Shown: positions 1 through 11,107 of the stretch, piece by piece
Layout: each line of letters opens with the position of its first letter
How positions within the stretch are numbered: the stretch's first letter is position 1
Origin: Rhea pennata
Taxonomy: Eukaryota > Chordata > Aves > Rheiformes > Rheidae
DNA length: 64,000 nt
Reading direction: 5' to 3'
Assembly: GCF_028389875.1 (NCBI RefSeq)
Contig: NC_084670.1
Coordinates: forward strand, 36,601,155-36,665,154
Position numbers and translations under genes: made by a program
The notes under the pieces: model-generated
The model's input: the letters and a program-made list of their open reading frames with translations, nothing else
Databases searched by the model: none
What the model was told of the DNA's origin: nothing

Positions 1-170
1 AGCCTATTAAAAATCTAGGCCTACTTGAAGGCCAAGTAGCTGACTTGCTGTAGCTTCTCTTGTACTCAAATCATTAGCCAGCCTATTCCGAAAAGGCACT
101 CATGTTCTTGGAGGTGAACCTGAATTTCTGTAGCCTTATATCTGCAATGTCTTTCCTCCTCCCGCCTAAG

Positions 171-306
171 GTCCGAGATTTATTTTCTGAGGCTTATGGA
201 GAAGTTTTCCATGTCCAGTTGCCGGACGAGGAAGAAGGCAGAAAGTTCTTTGAGGACTTGCTTTTAAATCAAGCTGCTCAACCTGCTGCCTCCAAAAGGA
301 AAGCAG
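171..306 (+). CDS. ATAD2: Copy A exon: end of second AAA module
   Basis: 136 bp after a pyrimidine-rich acceptor ending in CCTAAG and before donor GTGAGG. It encodes the segment with VQLPD and KFFED followed by a lysine-rich SKRKA end, in the order found in ATAD2. It leaves one base over for the next exon. Confidence 0.9.
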
Positions 307-3266
307 GTGAGGAGCGTTTACAAGGAGGGCTTTGCTTACTGTTATGGGAGCAGCCATTTGGCATTTGTCTGGGCAACAGATTGTCGAGCAATAACCTTTA
401 GAAGGCTTGCATGCTTTAGTGTGCTTTGAGTACTGCTGTCTAAAACACCTTCTGGCTGACTGCAGCTTGTCAGGAACACGGCGTACAGCCTGCAGCATCT
501 CCACCGGAGCCTCGACTGCCAGCAGAGGAGCAAATGAAACAGTTTGAGGAGCAAGCAGAGGAGACATTGCCAGCAGGGCCTCTACCTTCCCATACACCCT
601 TCCCAAGTGGCAAGTGGCATTTTTTTTTTTTGCCTTTCCTGCATAAGCTGCTAATGCCATTGCTACCCTCCCTGTTCTCACTGCAAACTCCCTCTTTCCC
701 ATGATGCTTTTGCTTCCTTTTCCTCTTCCTTTCCTTCCGACCTGCCTCCCCTGCGCCCAGACAGAGAGCAGTGTCTCGCCCTGTGATTTCCAGTTCAAAG
801 GATTAGACCTGCCAACTCAAGTGGCAAAAAGAGGGGAGCAAGAGTAACAGCTATCTGAAGACAAGACCATTGTTTCTTCCCTGCCCTCTGCTTTTCCCAT
901 GAGAAGGACAGCAGGGAACAAGGGGCTGGGCTTTCTCCCCGCTAAGGCCCAGGGTATGACATTGTGTGACAGCTCCTTATCCTGCTGGCAGGACTGGGAA
1001 TTCCGTCACTGGTTTCATCCATGAGTTTTGGGCAATGTTCAGTGAATGCCAACATTGGTGTCTTATCCTGGAAGGCATAAGCACAAGGTTGGTTGTAAAG
1101 CAAGTGAACTGAATCTGCAAGCATACGAGCAGTAAGTGCTTAAGGAGCATTTCCCCTTCTCCAGCAAGTATTCCCTTAAGACTGCCTCTTTAACTCTTCC
1201 CACCGTTGAAGAAGAGCTTGCGTGCAGTGGCTCTTCAGCTTCTCCTCTACATTAGTTCCTGCAGTAAGACAGTAAGCAACCTGTCCTGCTGAGATAAGCT
1301 TCCTTTGTGGTAAAGCGTTCTGCCTGAAGTCTGAGCTGTGCATAAAATCCTGCAGCTGACTATTCTGTGAATGACATTCTGTAATCCGTTCCTCTTCTTT
1401 TAAAATCAAAAGGCCAAATGACCCCCTTCCCTTGCTCCCCCTTCTTTCTCAAGGTGCCTATGTAGTGGGACAGCACAGGGCTACTTCAGTGCCCTTGGTC
1501 CCTCTCCTGGTACTCCACGTCAGGTGACGATGCTAGAATTGACTGCATCGGTAATGTTTTGGTTTGCGCTTTCTGATGTCCCTGTGCAGCTGTATCAAGC
1601 AGAAAACGCAGAAGCAACGCATCACCGTCAGTCAGCGTAGCAGAGAAGAGGAGGAGATTCCCATCCAGCGAGGAGAATGAGACTCACGTCTGTTTAAGGG
1701 TAGGTTGGAGCTGACCGCCCTGCCTTTGCTTCCTGATCTGCTTCAGACACTTGAGCTGTTCTGCCAGCACGGCTGTACACATGTAGGCAGCTCCTGGGTC
1801 AAGAGAAGGAGCTGGGGAGGCTCCTGTTTGCAGCTGTCCGCAGCATTTCCAGGAGACCTGTGGCCTCTCTCCCAAACAGTGCCTCGTACTGCAGCAGTAC
1901 GATCTAATCAAATGCAGTCGTGACTTTGCTGCGGCAGCCTCTACCCCTTACTGTGCACTGGGCCACAGCAGTTGCTGCTGTTCTGGAAGAAGTTGCTTTG
2001 CCGTTAGGATCGTTCATGGGATAGACTGGGAAGTAACACAATGCTAGGCTTGTAACACAGCCTAAGGCTTGCTTTTTCCCTCGGAGGTAGGACCAATTCA
2101 CCCATTTCTTTCCCCCCAAAATCCAGTGCAATCTGTAGTTTTGTTCTTGAAGTTTCACTCGTATTGTATTTTGCAGAAAAAGAAAGCAGGATGCGAGTTG
2201 TGTTAGACTGTCCTGGTTTAGTTACTGACGACACCCAGAGCCTGTTTGAAAGAGCTCATGCGCTCTTGCACTTGTCTTGTCTCCCTTCCTCCTTCAGCAA
2301 CTGCTGAGTGCTGCTGCTGGGATAATAAAGAAGTTCAGCATCTTTCACCGGGAAAAACTACATGTTATGCTCAGCCAGTGTATTTACCGGCATCGACAAG
2401 ACGATGACAAGACTCAGTTAATAGAGGTAGTATTTCTCACGGCACTTCCGATCGCTGTTACACCGCTCCTGCACGGGTACAGTGTGGGTATCGTGTCTTC
2501 ATCTCAATCTTTGTCTCTTTACCGCATAGTAGTCCGTGTAATATCGGAGTGGTTCATCTCTGCCTGGGAGAACTCGGTGCATGCTGCAAAGCCATTGTTG
2601 CGTTTGGCATGGCTGTTGGCAGTTTCAGCAGGGCTAAGACCGAGCCGGAAGACAAGGGATTGCACGCACACAGCCCTTTCAAAGCAGTTCACCCTGGAAG
2701 TTGTGAACAGCTTTTCTGTCGGGCCTCTCCTTGGGGAGGGGGCTGTGAAAGAAGGGCCCTGGTCTCCGTTTGTCACTACCCCTTCCTCCCCTTGCAGGCA
2801 GGCAAGCATGGTAAGGAGCTGGGAAGAGATTTTTCTTTAGTGCCGCCACCATAACTCTTCTAGACTAGCACGTGCGAGCGTCTTGAATTGCGCACAAAGG
2901 GAGATTTCTGCCTCGGCTGGTGCTAGATAGGCCAGAAATTCCGGCTTCACATTCAAGAGCCAGGAGGCAAAATTGGTTGTGCCTCTGCAGTTTGCCTTGA
3001 GAAGAGGAGGTCCCTTCTCCTAAGCCCTGCTCGTCTCCATCCCGTCTCGCACACCTGACAAAGAGGATGTCTCTCCTCAGCACACTTTTTGCAAGCACTG
3101 CTGATCCAGGCTCCCTCTCTTCCTCTGCTTGGGACACGTGGGGGTGCCTCTAAAGCCAGAGGGGCTAAAAAGACATTGTGATGGTTTCAGCACACCTAGT
3201 TGCCCTGTATTCTTTCCTTTTTAGGAAATGAAGAAGGAAATTGGAACGTTCCTTGGTGCCAACTAG
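171..3266 (+). CDS. ATAD2: ATAD2-like gene, copy A, 3' exons only
   Basis: Five 3' exons of an ATAD2-family gene: 171-306, 466-606 (end uncertain), 1590-1699, 2298-2426 and 3225-3266. ATAD2 is a nuclear AAA+ ATPase that acts on chromatin and normally carries a bromodomain (family knowledge). Here the frame runs from the end of the second AAA module (VQLPD, KFFED) through a PPEPR/EEQ acidic segment and a basic KRRR segment to a C-terminus with the family-typical SQCIYRHR motif. Exon phases fit together. The bromodomain expected between the second and third of these exons is absent. Upstream exons, if present, lie left of the window. The copy converges on copy B across spacer 1. Confidence 0.85.
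466..606 (+). CDS. ATAD2: Copy A exon: PPEPR / acidic linker
   Basis: The acceptor CTGACTGCAG gives a two-base start that fits the preceding exon. The product contains SPPEPRLP and an EEQ-rich stretch, matching the linker in front of the ATAD2 bromodomain. Similarity to the family stops after EET. The 3' end at 606 is a guess, chosen because the weak donor GTGGCA there restores the phase needed by the next exon. Confidence 0.6.
1590..1699 (+). CDS. ATAD2: Copy A exon: basic KRRR segment
   Basis: Acceptor CCTGTGCAG and donor GTAGGT enclose 110 bp that stay open in the phase leading exactly into the exon at 2298. The product is rich in Ser, Arg and Lys, ends with an acidic EENETH patch, and resembles the KKRRK region after the bromodomain of ATAD2. 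It could be a chance open frame, but the phase match supports it. Confidence 0.6.
2298..2426 (+). CDS. ATAD2: Copy A exon: conserved C-terminal SQCIYRHR segment
   Basis: 129 bp, 43 codons, acceptor CCTTCAG and donor GTAGTA. It encodes the most recognisable part of the ATAD2 C-terminus, with SQCIYRHR followed by DDDKT. Both ends are in phase 0. Copy A reads IIKKF where copy B reads ITKKF. Confidence 0.93.
3225..3266 (+). CDS. ATAD2: Copy A terminal coding exon
   Basis: After acceptor TTTTTAG the frame continues in phase 0 for 13 codons (EMKKEIGTF...) and stops at TAG 3264-3266. Length and sequence agree with the last residues of ATAD2. Confidence 0.88.
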   Translation, partial: EMKKEIGTFLGAN

Positions 3267-3369
3267 TGTGAGCTTCTGAAGACTGACTCCAGCTCCGTGA
3301 TGTTTTGTTTTAGTTGTATGCTGCCTGCTTCTCTGGGCCTGATTCAGTCACGAGAGCTTTGGCTCCATC

Positions 3370-3580
3370 TGAACATAAGGAAAGACTTGTTTATTGTGAG
3401 GGCATCAGCACACTGGAGCAGATTGCCCAGAGACGTTGCGTAGTCTCTACCCTTGAAGCTGTCTGGATGGGGTGCAGGGCAACGTGCCTGGTGTGACCCT
3501 GCTTGAGCAGGGGGGTTGGACTAGCTGATCTCCAGAGGTCCCTTCCAACCGCAACCATTCTGTGCTGCCGCGATTCTGTT
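3370..3580 (+). mobile_element. CR1 LINE 3' fragment (left arm)
   Basis: Contains the avian CR1 3' end: 'ggttggactagctgatctcc' and 'aggtcccttccaacc', followed by the attctgt tail. It lies about 100 bp after the copy A stop codon, so it may be part of the 3' untranslated region. Mirrored at about 15003-15208. Confidence 0.93.
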
Positions 3581-6500
3581 TATATATATAACATGTATAT
3601 ATGTATGTGTGTGTGTGTATGTCCAACTTTCACCAGTGTATCTCCTATTACTTACAAAGTCTAATTTATTAAAAGGGGTTGGTAACATTTATATTCGTAA
3701 AGGTGTGTCCTACCTTCAAAGTGATAAATGGGAACTCTAGAACATCACTGTGTATACGCAATACATTGTACAGTCAAAATAGTCCTCTTTTGACGGAAAT
3801 GTAGACAAATAACTTGTTGCTGGGAGACTAGCTCTGTGTGAATACTGAGTAATGTAAAATCAGCTAGTCTAAGGAAAATAAAAATAATCTGGAACAAGCC
3901 CAATACGTGAAATGTGTGATCCTAGAAGGTATTCTAAAGGACTGTACCTATTCTCAGACAAACTTCATTGCTTTAAAACTGGAATTTTATGTGCTAGAAT
4001 AAAAGAGCAGAAGAACCTCTGGAGAGCAGTAGTGGATTATGGTGGGGACTATGAGCCCCTGTTGTACCGGTGGAAAAGCAAGCACGTGCATTAGCACAGG
4101 ACCTTAGCAATGTTTTGCCTGAAATGCACTGTGCAATACTAATCATCTAGACTCCGGTTTGCAAAACTCCAGCACATGTGCTGAGAGTGACTCCTAGCAT
4201 AGTCTTGCTTTCACCAATCTATGATGCAGACAAACTTTGTCCTTTTAGTTTAGAAAGACAAGAGTTAAGATGGGATATGCCTGTTATCAATCAATATATC
4301 AGCGGCCGAAGAGAAGAGCTGAAATTTAAAATACGCAAAAGATCAGCAGATGCTTCAGTTTAAAATGTAACCTGCAGATGTAGTGATTGAAGTAGTGGGA
4401 AATAAGACTCAACACAGTTGCGGTTCTTACAAACATACACTGATTTTTCTAATGGTGTTGAGACACTGAAGTTCAGCTTCCACTGAAATGTTTTTGAAAT
4501 TTATATTAATAATTTAAAATAGAGAGAACTCTAAATACGGAACCATAAAACACAGATAAATAGAAGACCATTACACTAGCCATATTTGGAAGGTTATGTA
4601 GAGAGCACAAAACTCTAATCACAACAAAATCTAACTGTTTCAATGCTGTTTTGAAGCATATATTTCATATAACCTCAATGCTATCAAAAAGGCTGCTGCA
4701 AGACGGCACCACAGTATTTTGGGTGATGACATTACCGTGTCATAATAATGATTTTTTTTCTTCGTGTAAGTATAAAATAAAATAGCTGTGGATATAAGAA
4801 ATGACCTTATTTGAAGACAATGTGTACAAGAAAGAATCTTTAATGCATTTTACTTATGGATTTTCTGCATTTCTATACAATTAAATACTTCATTCTGGAC
4901 GAAGCTCTAGCCTGGGATGTGTTTCGTTCTGTCGTTTCTCTTTCTGTGGTGTGGACTACTTACAAAGGATTGTTTTCTTGGATACGTTCATCAGAATAAT
5001 TTTGATTTATATTTAAATCAAATAAGGTTGACTCCAAGTACCAATACATGAGGAACAAGAATTGTGTTTCAGTGAGGACAGTAAAATATGAGTTTGTTCC
5101 AATTTCAATCTATTTTAATAGGGGAGGAACCCAACTTTTGTTAAGAAACTAAACTTTTTATTTTAATCGTTACTGAATTGAGTTCGGCCAGGAACCCCAA
5201 AGCACCCTTACTTAGCCAGGCATCCCAGCCAGAGCTCCTGGGGTTTCAGTCAGCGCGCAACTGACGGATGAGACAGTAATCTGAAATTGAGACTTGTCAG
5301 TGGCTTTCCAGGGCTGCCAAGAAACTAGGTGGGCAAGCCAGCATGAAACGGGCAAACGTCCAGGGAAAACCTGCCTGACAAGTCAGGCTCTTGCATAGCC
5401 TGCCTGGGCTCTCCAGAATTTTTTTAACATCTGCCTCTGCAGTATTTTTCAGTTTTACAGGTCTACATTCTCCGAAGAAAAACTGTGAAGTCAGGGAGTC
5501 TTTGGAGCGTGCTTCATCCCTAGGAATATTAAATAATAGCAAATAACAAATAAACTCTCTGCGACATGGCTTCCTTGCTATTTAGAACAGCTTTGAGTCT
5601 AGGTCTGTAAGACACAAGATCTAGAAATAAGTTATAAAGCTCTTGTACTGTAAAAGGAATGATAAAGAGTACATAATGTTTACAAGCTTATTTTCCTTTT
5701 TAGCTGGTATTGGTTTTTTGTGATGGGGTAATTTCACGTTTATTTCCAAATACTGTAAGAAGTCTGTTGCTGAAAATGGGTTGTGCCACGGACCAGGCGT
5801 ATATTTCACTGGGAATGGGAAAATCACACTCCGCAAGATCAATGTTTTAGATAATTCCATCAGATTATAAATGGCCAACTCAAGAAACACACTGGGTATA
5901 GAAATATATATACATTTATATACATGTATACATCTAAACTGATTCTGTAGGATTAGTAATAAGACCAAGAACATAATTTAAGAATCTCGCCTCACTTGAG
6001 TCTAATAACAATTCTAAATTATATGCATCATAGGGTTCAGATGGGTGGTTTGGCTATGGATTCTCTCTGTTTTTTTTCTCACAGGAATGGCTATTCAGCG
6101 CCTCCTGCTGTGGACTAAACTCTCCAGTAAATTAGGTGCTTTATGTCTGTGGAATTTCTTATGCAGTATGAAGGAACCATTATGTGAAAATAAGCATTTT
6201 ACTTCTACGGTGGACTACAGCATAGGCTGAAAAATAGGCTTTTCTTCCCCTGCCCACTGAAATTAACCTGACCTGGTATTTAAATTGTTCCATTTCCATA
6301 AGCTTATTGGTAACAGAAGAGGGTTTTTTTTTTTTTTTTGCCTTCCTTTTCTTATATTTTGTTTAATAAAAAGTGTGGTTTGTTGAAGGCAAAATCGTTA
6401 AGAGAACTGGCGTGGAGAGATGAACACTTTGAATCTTTGGCTAACCGCAGCCAGCACGCAGCCCCATGAACGCTGAGGGGTTCGCAATGTCCGATAGGTG

Positions 6501-7474
6501 CTGGCTGACCGGTGTTCATACAGTTTTCATCCTAATGAGAAGATATCTCTATCATTAAGAAAAAATTGCTCCTTTCTCCTCCAATTCTGTTCTAGTATTT
6601 CTTTTTTACAATACATTCATGGCATAGTCCCTCTTTCACCAAGCACAGTAGGGAAGCTCTGCATAGGATCTGCAAAGCAGAATTAGGTTGATGGCTTTGG
6701 GGTTGTCTACAAGGAGGCACCTGTGCACAGGCTCAGCTAAAAAGGCACTTTATAGCTCCAAAGAGCGTTCGTTAGCATCAGGATTTGCTGTAGGAGTTTG
6801 GGGCCTTCTTATGGTCATTGCTGTAAGTGGGAAAAAGCTTCCTTCTCTCCTTGCACAAGGGAAGACTTCTTACCACTAACACAGCCTAAACTAATGTCCA
6901 TCATTGTCTCATTATCCCCACTGTCGCCTAGTTATGTTCCTGGGACATTTCATTTATTTTCTAAATTTGCACTGCACCTCCATTCCCTCTGCAGAGCCAG
7001 GAGGTGAGGCCCAGGTAAAGTTGGAGCTTTCAAGCCTCTCTGATGGACATCAGGTCAGAGAGGAGAGCATTTCTGAAGAGCTTCCTTCTCCTGGGCTGTA
7101 AACCTGGAGATGTTTCTCCATCTGTGGTCATTCAAAGCCATGCCTTGCAGGTTCTGCTCCAAAATCCCAGGACACAGTTCCAGAGGCCTCAGGGTCCACC
7201 CAGCTGAGGGGAATGAAAGCAAAGACTCTCTCTCACTGCCACCAGGCACCTGAAAAACCTATCAGAAGTCCTGCCTTGGATTCACTGAGAGTTTATCAAA
7301 CTGGAAATACGGAGTGAAATGTTTATGACCCAGCAAACTGGAATTTTCCCAATTAAATTTTTGCTTGGAAATTTTCTAGTTGCTTCTAGGCAAGATTCAC
7401 TTTAGCATTAGACAATATGGACAGTATGGGGGAGGATAATTAGACAAAAGTTAGGGATCATCAAATAGCCTGCT
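3581..7474. other. AT-rich intergenic DNA of the left arm
   Basis: No exon, RNA gene or full mobile element recognised. It starts with a TA/TG microsatellite (about 3582-3620), is strongly AT-rich to about 5200, and contains only short shadow frames that are copied in 11108-15000. A possible poly(A) signal AATAAA lies at 3877-3882. Confidence 0.6.
3877..3882 (+). promoter_or_regulatory. Possible poly(A) signal of copy A
   Basis: AATAAA about 610 bp after the copy A stop codon. The mirror hexamer for copy B is at 14697-14702. In this AT-rich sequence the match may be chance. Confidence 0.25.
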
Positions 7475-8589
7475 ATTTCAAATAGTGAAATAAAGAATTG
7501 CACGAGGAAAGGGTGAAAATAAATAACAAAAACGAGCAATTTTTAAAAACATATAACAAATTAAAAATAAAAAGTAGTAACATATACAAATACCAAACAT
7601 TATAGAAGTCTGAGGTCCTAGACTCTCCACAAAGATACGATCAGCTGGGAAATGAAAAGTATTAACTGGAGAGAGAGAAAAACTCCTACCTGCATCCAAC
7701 ATCATGCCCCTCAGAAATCCACTTATACCAGGTAGAATTGCAAAATGTCACGATTTAAGTAGGATCACAACACCTAGCAATGCCATGATACTATTTGGGG
7801 ATCCACACTGTGAAAGAGTTACAGGATTATCCGCAATATTTTTACTGTGTACAGAGCCCAATTCAAATATGGATCAATACATCTGCAGAAAGTAAGACAA
7901 AACACTTTCCATACACAATAGGAGACAGGTTCTTGCAGGATGTATTAAAAAAAAATTACCAAAAAAACACTGTTACTATGAAGAAGGGTGCATAAAATCC
8001 CACTTCCATGAGCTAGGAAGCCTGATGTTTCATTCCTTTTTGATTCAGATCATCTATTCCAGTAAGTCAAAATTCCATCAGAATTCCAGGAAGTTTTTCT
8101 GCATCAGATACACCTTCCAAACATCCGGTTTCACATCCAAAATGCAGATTTGCCTACCTGACTGAACGAATATGGGCTTCTGGGTCAATCTTTCAATGGA
8201 ATGAATAACTGTGGCTCCATTTAAAACAACAGAATTCTACTACTACGTGACAAAGAAAATCTTCTTTGAAGCACTTCAGAAGTTCAAGTCTCCTCCAAGA
8301 AGGTATGAGAAATGGAGGAAACAGTCCCTTTTCCTTCCCTCTTCTGCCCCCCCCCCCATCCCACAGCACTTCAGTCAGCATAATTCACCTAGAAAGGAAA
8401 AACAGAACTAAAAGAAAGAAACAAACCAACCAACCCTCTGTAAAACTTCCTGACTTTTTAAGGCATTTACTGATTTCCCAGCCTAAAAAAACAAACAAAA
8501 AAATCCACCCTAACACACCTTCCTCTTCATTGTACTGCCTTCCTGACGGCTGCGTGCCATGCACTTGAGCTTCCAGTAGCTAAGGGATG

Positions 8590-9240
8590 GACACACAACC
8601 GAGAGCACCGCTGAGACCAAGTTTGACCCTCCGGCGGTCCCGTCCCGTCCCGACCCCCAACACCGTCCGGGCCCCTGCCGCCACCGGCTCCGGCTCAGTT
8701 CCGACACCCGCCCCCTCCCCGTGGTCCTGCCTCGGGCTTCCCCTGGGATCCCTGCTCCCCCTCCCAGACACCGCCCCCCTCTGGCCCGGGGCGCCCCCCT
8801 CCTCCCCCCGCAGCCCCCTTTCCCGCCGCCCTCCGCGACCCGGCGCACCGCCAGCCCCGGCCCCAGCGCGCCCCGCTGGCGCCGCCTTGCCCAGGACGTT
8901 GCCATGGGCGCGGGCGGGCGCGGGACGCGCAGCGCGCACCCCCCGGCCCCGCTCACCTCCTCCGCGCTGCAGCCGCCCTGCCGCTGCCCGCGGGCGGCGC
9001 TCGGCCGCAGCTCCCTCGGCCCGGACCGGCCCCGGCGCCACCTCGCCCCGAAGGCTCCGCTCCTGGCCTCTGCCCACGCCGCCCCCGCCCCCGCCGTCAC
9101 GGCCCGGGCCAGCAGCCGCCGCCCGTCGGCAAGCGGGCAGGAGTGGCGGCCCTCAGCGCCCGCGGGGCCAGCGGCGGCTGCCGGGGCCCCAGAGGCTGCC
9201 GCGCTCCTGAGAGCAGCGTCCTGAAGGCTCAAGGGAGAGC
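8590..9240. promoter_or_regulatory. CpG island in spacer 1
   Basis: Very GC-rich and CpG-dense sequence in the middle of AT-rich surroundings, typical of a vertebrate promoter island. Long open frames here are a by-product of high GC. It sits between the 3' ends of two converging gene copies, so it is not an obvious promoter for either. It may belong to a non-coding transcript or to a first exon not recognised. Confidence 0.7.
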
Positions 9241-9644
9241 CCTGGAGCGCACCGGGGGCAAAGGGAGCGTTCAGGGGGCAACGGAACAAACGGAGAGCGG
9301 CGGGTGCGACAAGCAAACCAAACAAACAAGAAAAAGCAATGGCAGAGCAAACAGAACGATTCTGGGAGCCCCAAAAGGCAAAAGGAGGCCCTGGGGCACA
9401 CCCAGAAAGCTCTGCGGCAGATGAGAAAGCTGAACAGAGAACTTTGTCGCATGCTGCAGAGCAAACACAAGGCCCTGAAGCACACAGCGGCCGTGGGGGC
9501 AACCCAAAATGTGACCTGAAGGCTCCTGAGGGCATCTGAGGGCAAACGCAGGGCTGTGGGGCAAACGAAAGCACAAACGAAGGGCCTCGGGGCACACCAA
9601 AGGGGCCATAAGGCACATCACAGCGCTCAGCGCGGCTGACTTAG

Positions 9645-10020
9645 CCTGGAGAAGGGACTCAGCCCGGAGAAGACTGAGGGGGATCTTATCAATGTCTATC
9701 AGTAGCTGAAGGGAGGGTGTCCAGGGGATGGGGCCAAACTCTTTTCAGTTGTCCCATGCGAAAGGACAAGAGGCGATGGGCACAAACTGAACCACAGGAA
9801 GTTCCTCTTGAATACGAGGAGGAATTTCTTTCCCGGGAGAGTGATGGAGCACTGGACCAGGTTGCCCAGAGAGGTTGTGGAGTCTTCCTCTCTGGAGATA
9901 ATCGAAGCCTGCCTGGATGCAACCCTGTTTAACGTGCTGTAGGTGACCCAGCTTGAGCAGAGGGGTTGGGCTAGATGATCTCCAGAGGTCCCTTCCAACC
10001 TTACCTATTCTGTGATCGTA
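9645..10020 (+). mobile_element. CR1 LINE 3' end (spacer 1)
   Basis: About 380 bp of CR1 including the pieces 'ggttgcccagagaggttgtg', 'ggttgggctagatgatctcc' and 'aggtcccttccaacc'. This is the best-preserved CR1 in the window. Confidence 0.96.
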
Positions 10021-10602
10021 AGAAAAAATAACTAGCTTTTCTGATTTCTCACCTCTAGGTGTCACTCCAAGTTGCAGTAATATTGCAACTCTCTTAAAAG
10101 CTCTGTGTGAAATGCTTAGCAGTTTCCTTAATGCCTTCCAATTCTCTGTTTAAAAATTCATTAGTAGCTTAGGAAGCTTATGGTCTTTTCAAAATAGGCT
10201 TATAATGAAAAATGTTAAACTTAACAATGTTTTCCCTTCTGGCCTGGCTCTTCACTAAGCTCTCAGGCATCCAGTGCCCATAAGAAGGCAGAAGGTCACT
10301 GTAGCCTTTAGTCTCTGATTATTTCCATGCCGATCATTTCTGTATTCTACCCTTACTGTAGGAAATATAAAGAGAAAAAGTACAAATAAACATGCGTATT
10401 TTTAAGGCATCGGGCACTTCCAGATGAGCTCTAAGTGGTTAAAAAAATACATGTAACATTTTAAGGGAATTATGTCCGTTGTCTCAGAAAGAAACAAAGG
10501 TATGGGGAGGCTATGTGTTTATTAAATGCTTACTACACCTGTATACAGACCTTTTCTCTACGCTTACCTCCAAATGTGAAGCTAAACTGAAATTTAAACT
10601 TA

Positions 10603-10634
<32 letters not shown>

Positions 10635-11107
10635 CCTAAAAAGCATCCAGGAACCAGGAAATAGTAGTACATGCAGAGAAATGATATTTAGCATATAGTA
10701 TGCATATGTCGATAATGCTATAATAAATAATGCTGTAATCTAAAAAAGGTCATCAGCTTTTTGTACATAGCTGTAGTTTGAGAGATCATCTGCTTACTTC
10801 AATTACAGACAAATATATTAAACCAGTAACAGATGTTATCTCCACAGTAATGAGCTCAGGAGCAACCGAATGTGGCACTAGCTACACTCTTGTGGAGGAC
10901 CTCTTAGGAGTAAATTTTTCACTCTGAGTATGAGTGACTATTAGGTAGGCATGTTTAAAAGCAATTTCAGACTGGCATTTTTTGCACATAGATAGGGTTA
11001 ATGAATGCTATTTCTGTCTGTGTCTTCCTCTCATATTTTCAGACATCAGCCTTTGCTCTTCCTTCAGACTGCATAGGTTGTTACCAGCTTAAGAGCAAAC
11101 CAAAGCA
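10021..11107. other. Spacer 1 distal part, no gene seen
   Basis: AT-rich unique DNA with a run of 30 T at 10605-10634. Nothing further recognised. Confidence 0.5.

Larger units (their letters stand above)
1..7474. repeat. Palindrome 1, left arm (runs off the window)
   Basis: Reverse complement of 11108-18589. Paired positions sum to 18590 at the outer end, 18588 after the poly-T near 619, 18578 after the poly-C indel, and 18582 at the inner end. Thus the arms differ only by scattered substitutions and small indels. Homology reaches base 1 (one mismatch in the last ten bases), so the arm continues beyond the window. It stops sharply near 7474, where the two flanks become unrelated. It holds the 3' exons of ATAD2-like copy A, a CR1 fragment and AT-rich intergenic DNA. 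Confidence 0.95.
7475..11107. other. Palindrome 1 spacer
   Basis: Unique DNA of 3633 bp between the two arms. It contains a CpG island (about 8590-9240), a G-rich and A-rich stretch with degenerate repeats (9240-9620), a CR1 3' end (9645-10020) and a T30 run (10605-10634). No recognisable coding exon was found. Confidence 0.85.

Noticed and set aside
1176..1409. Minus-strand open frame of 77 codons with a plausible protein composition, mirrored at 17179-17412
   Set aside because: Antisense to copy A inside an apparent intron, no family resemblance, no supporting splice pattern. Kept only as a note.
8510..9616. Open frame of 368 codons on the minus strand
   Set aside because: Covers the CpG island of spacer 1 and its G-rich flank; several frames are open and no motif is present.
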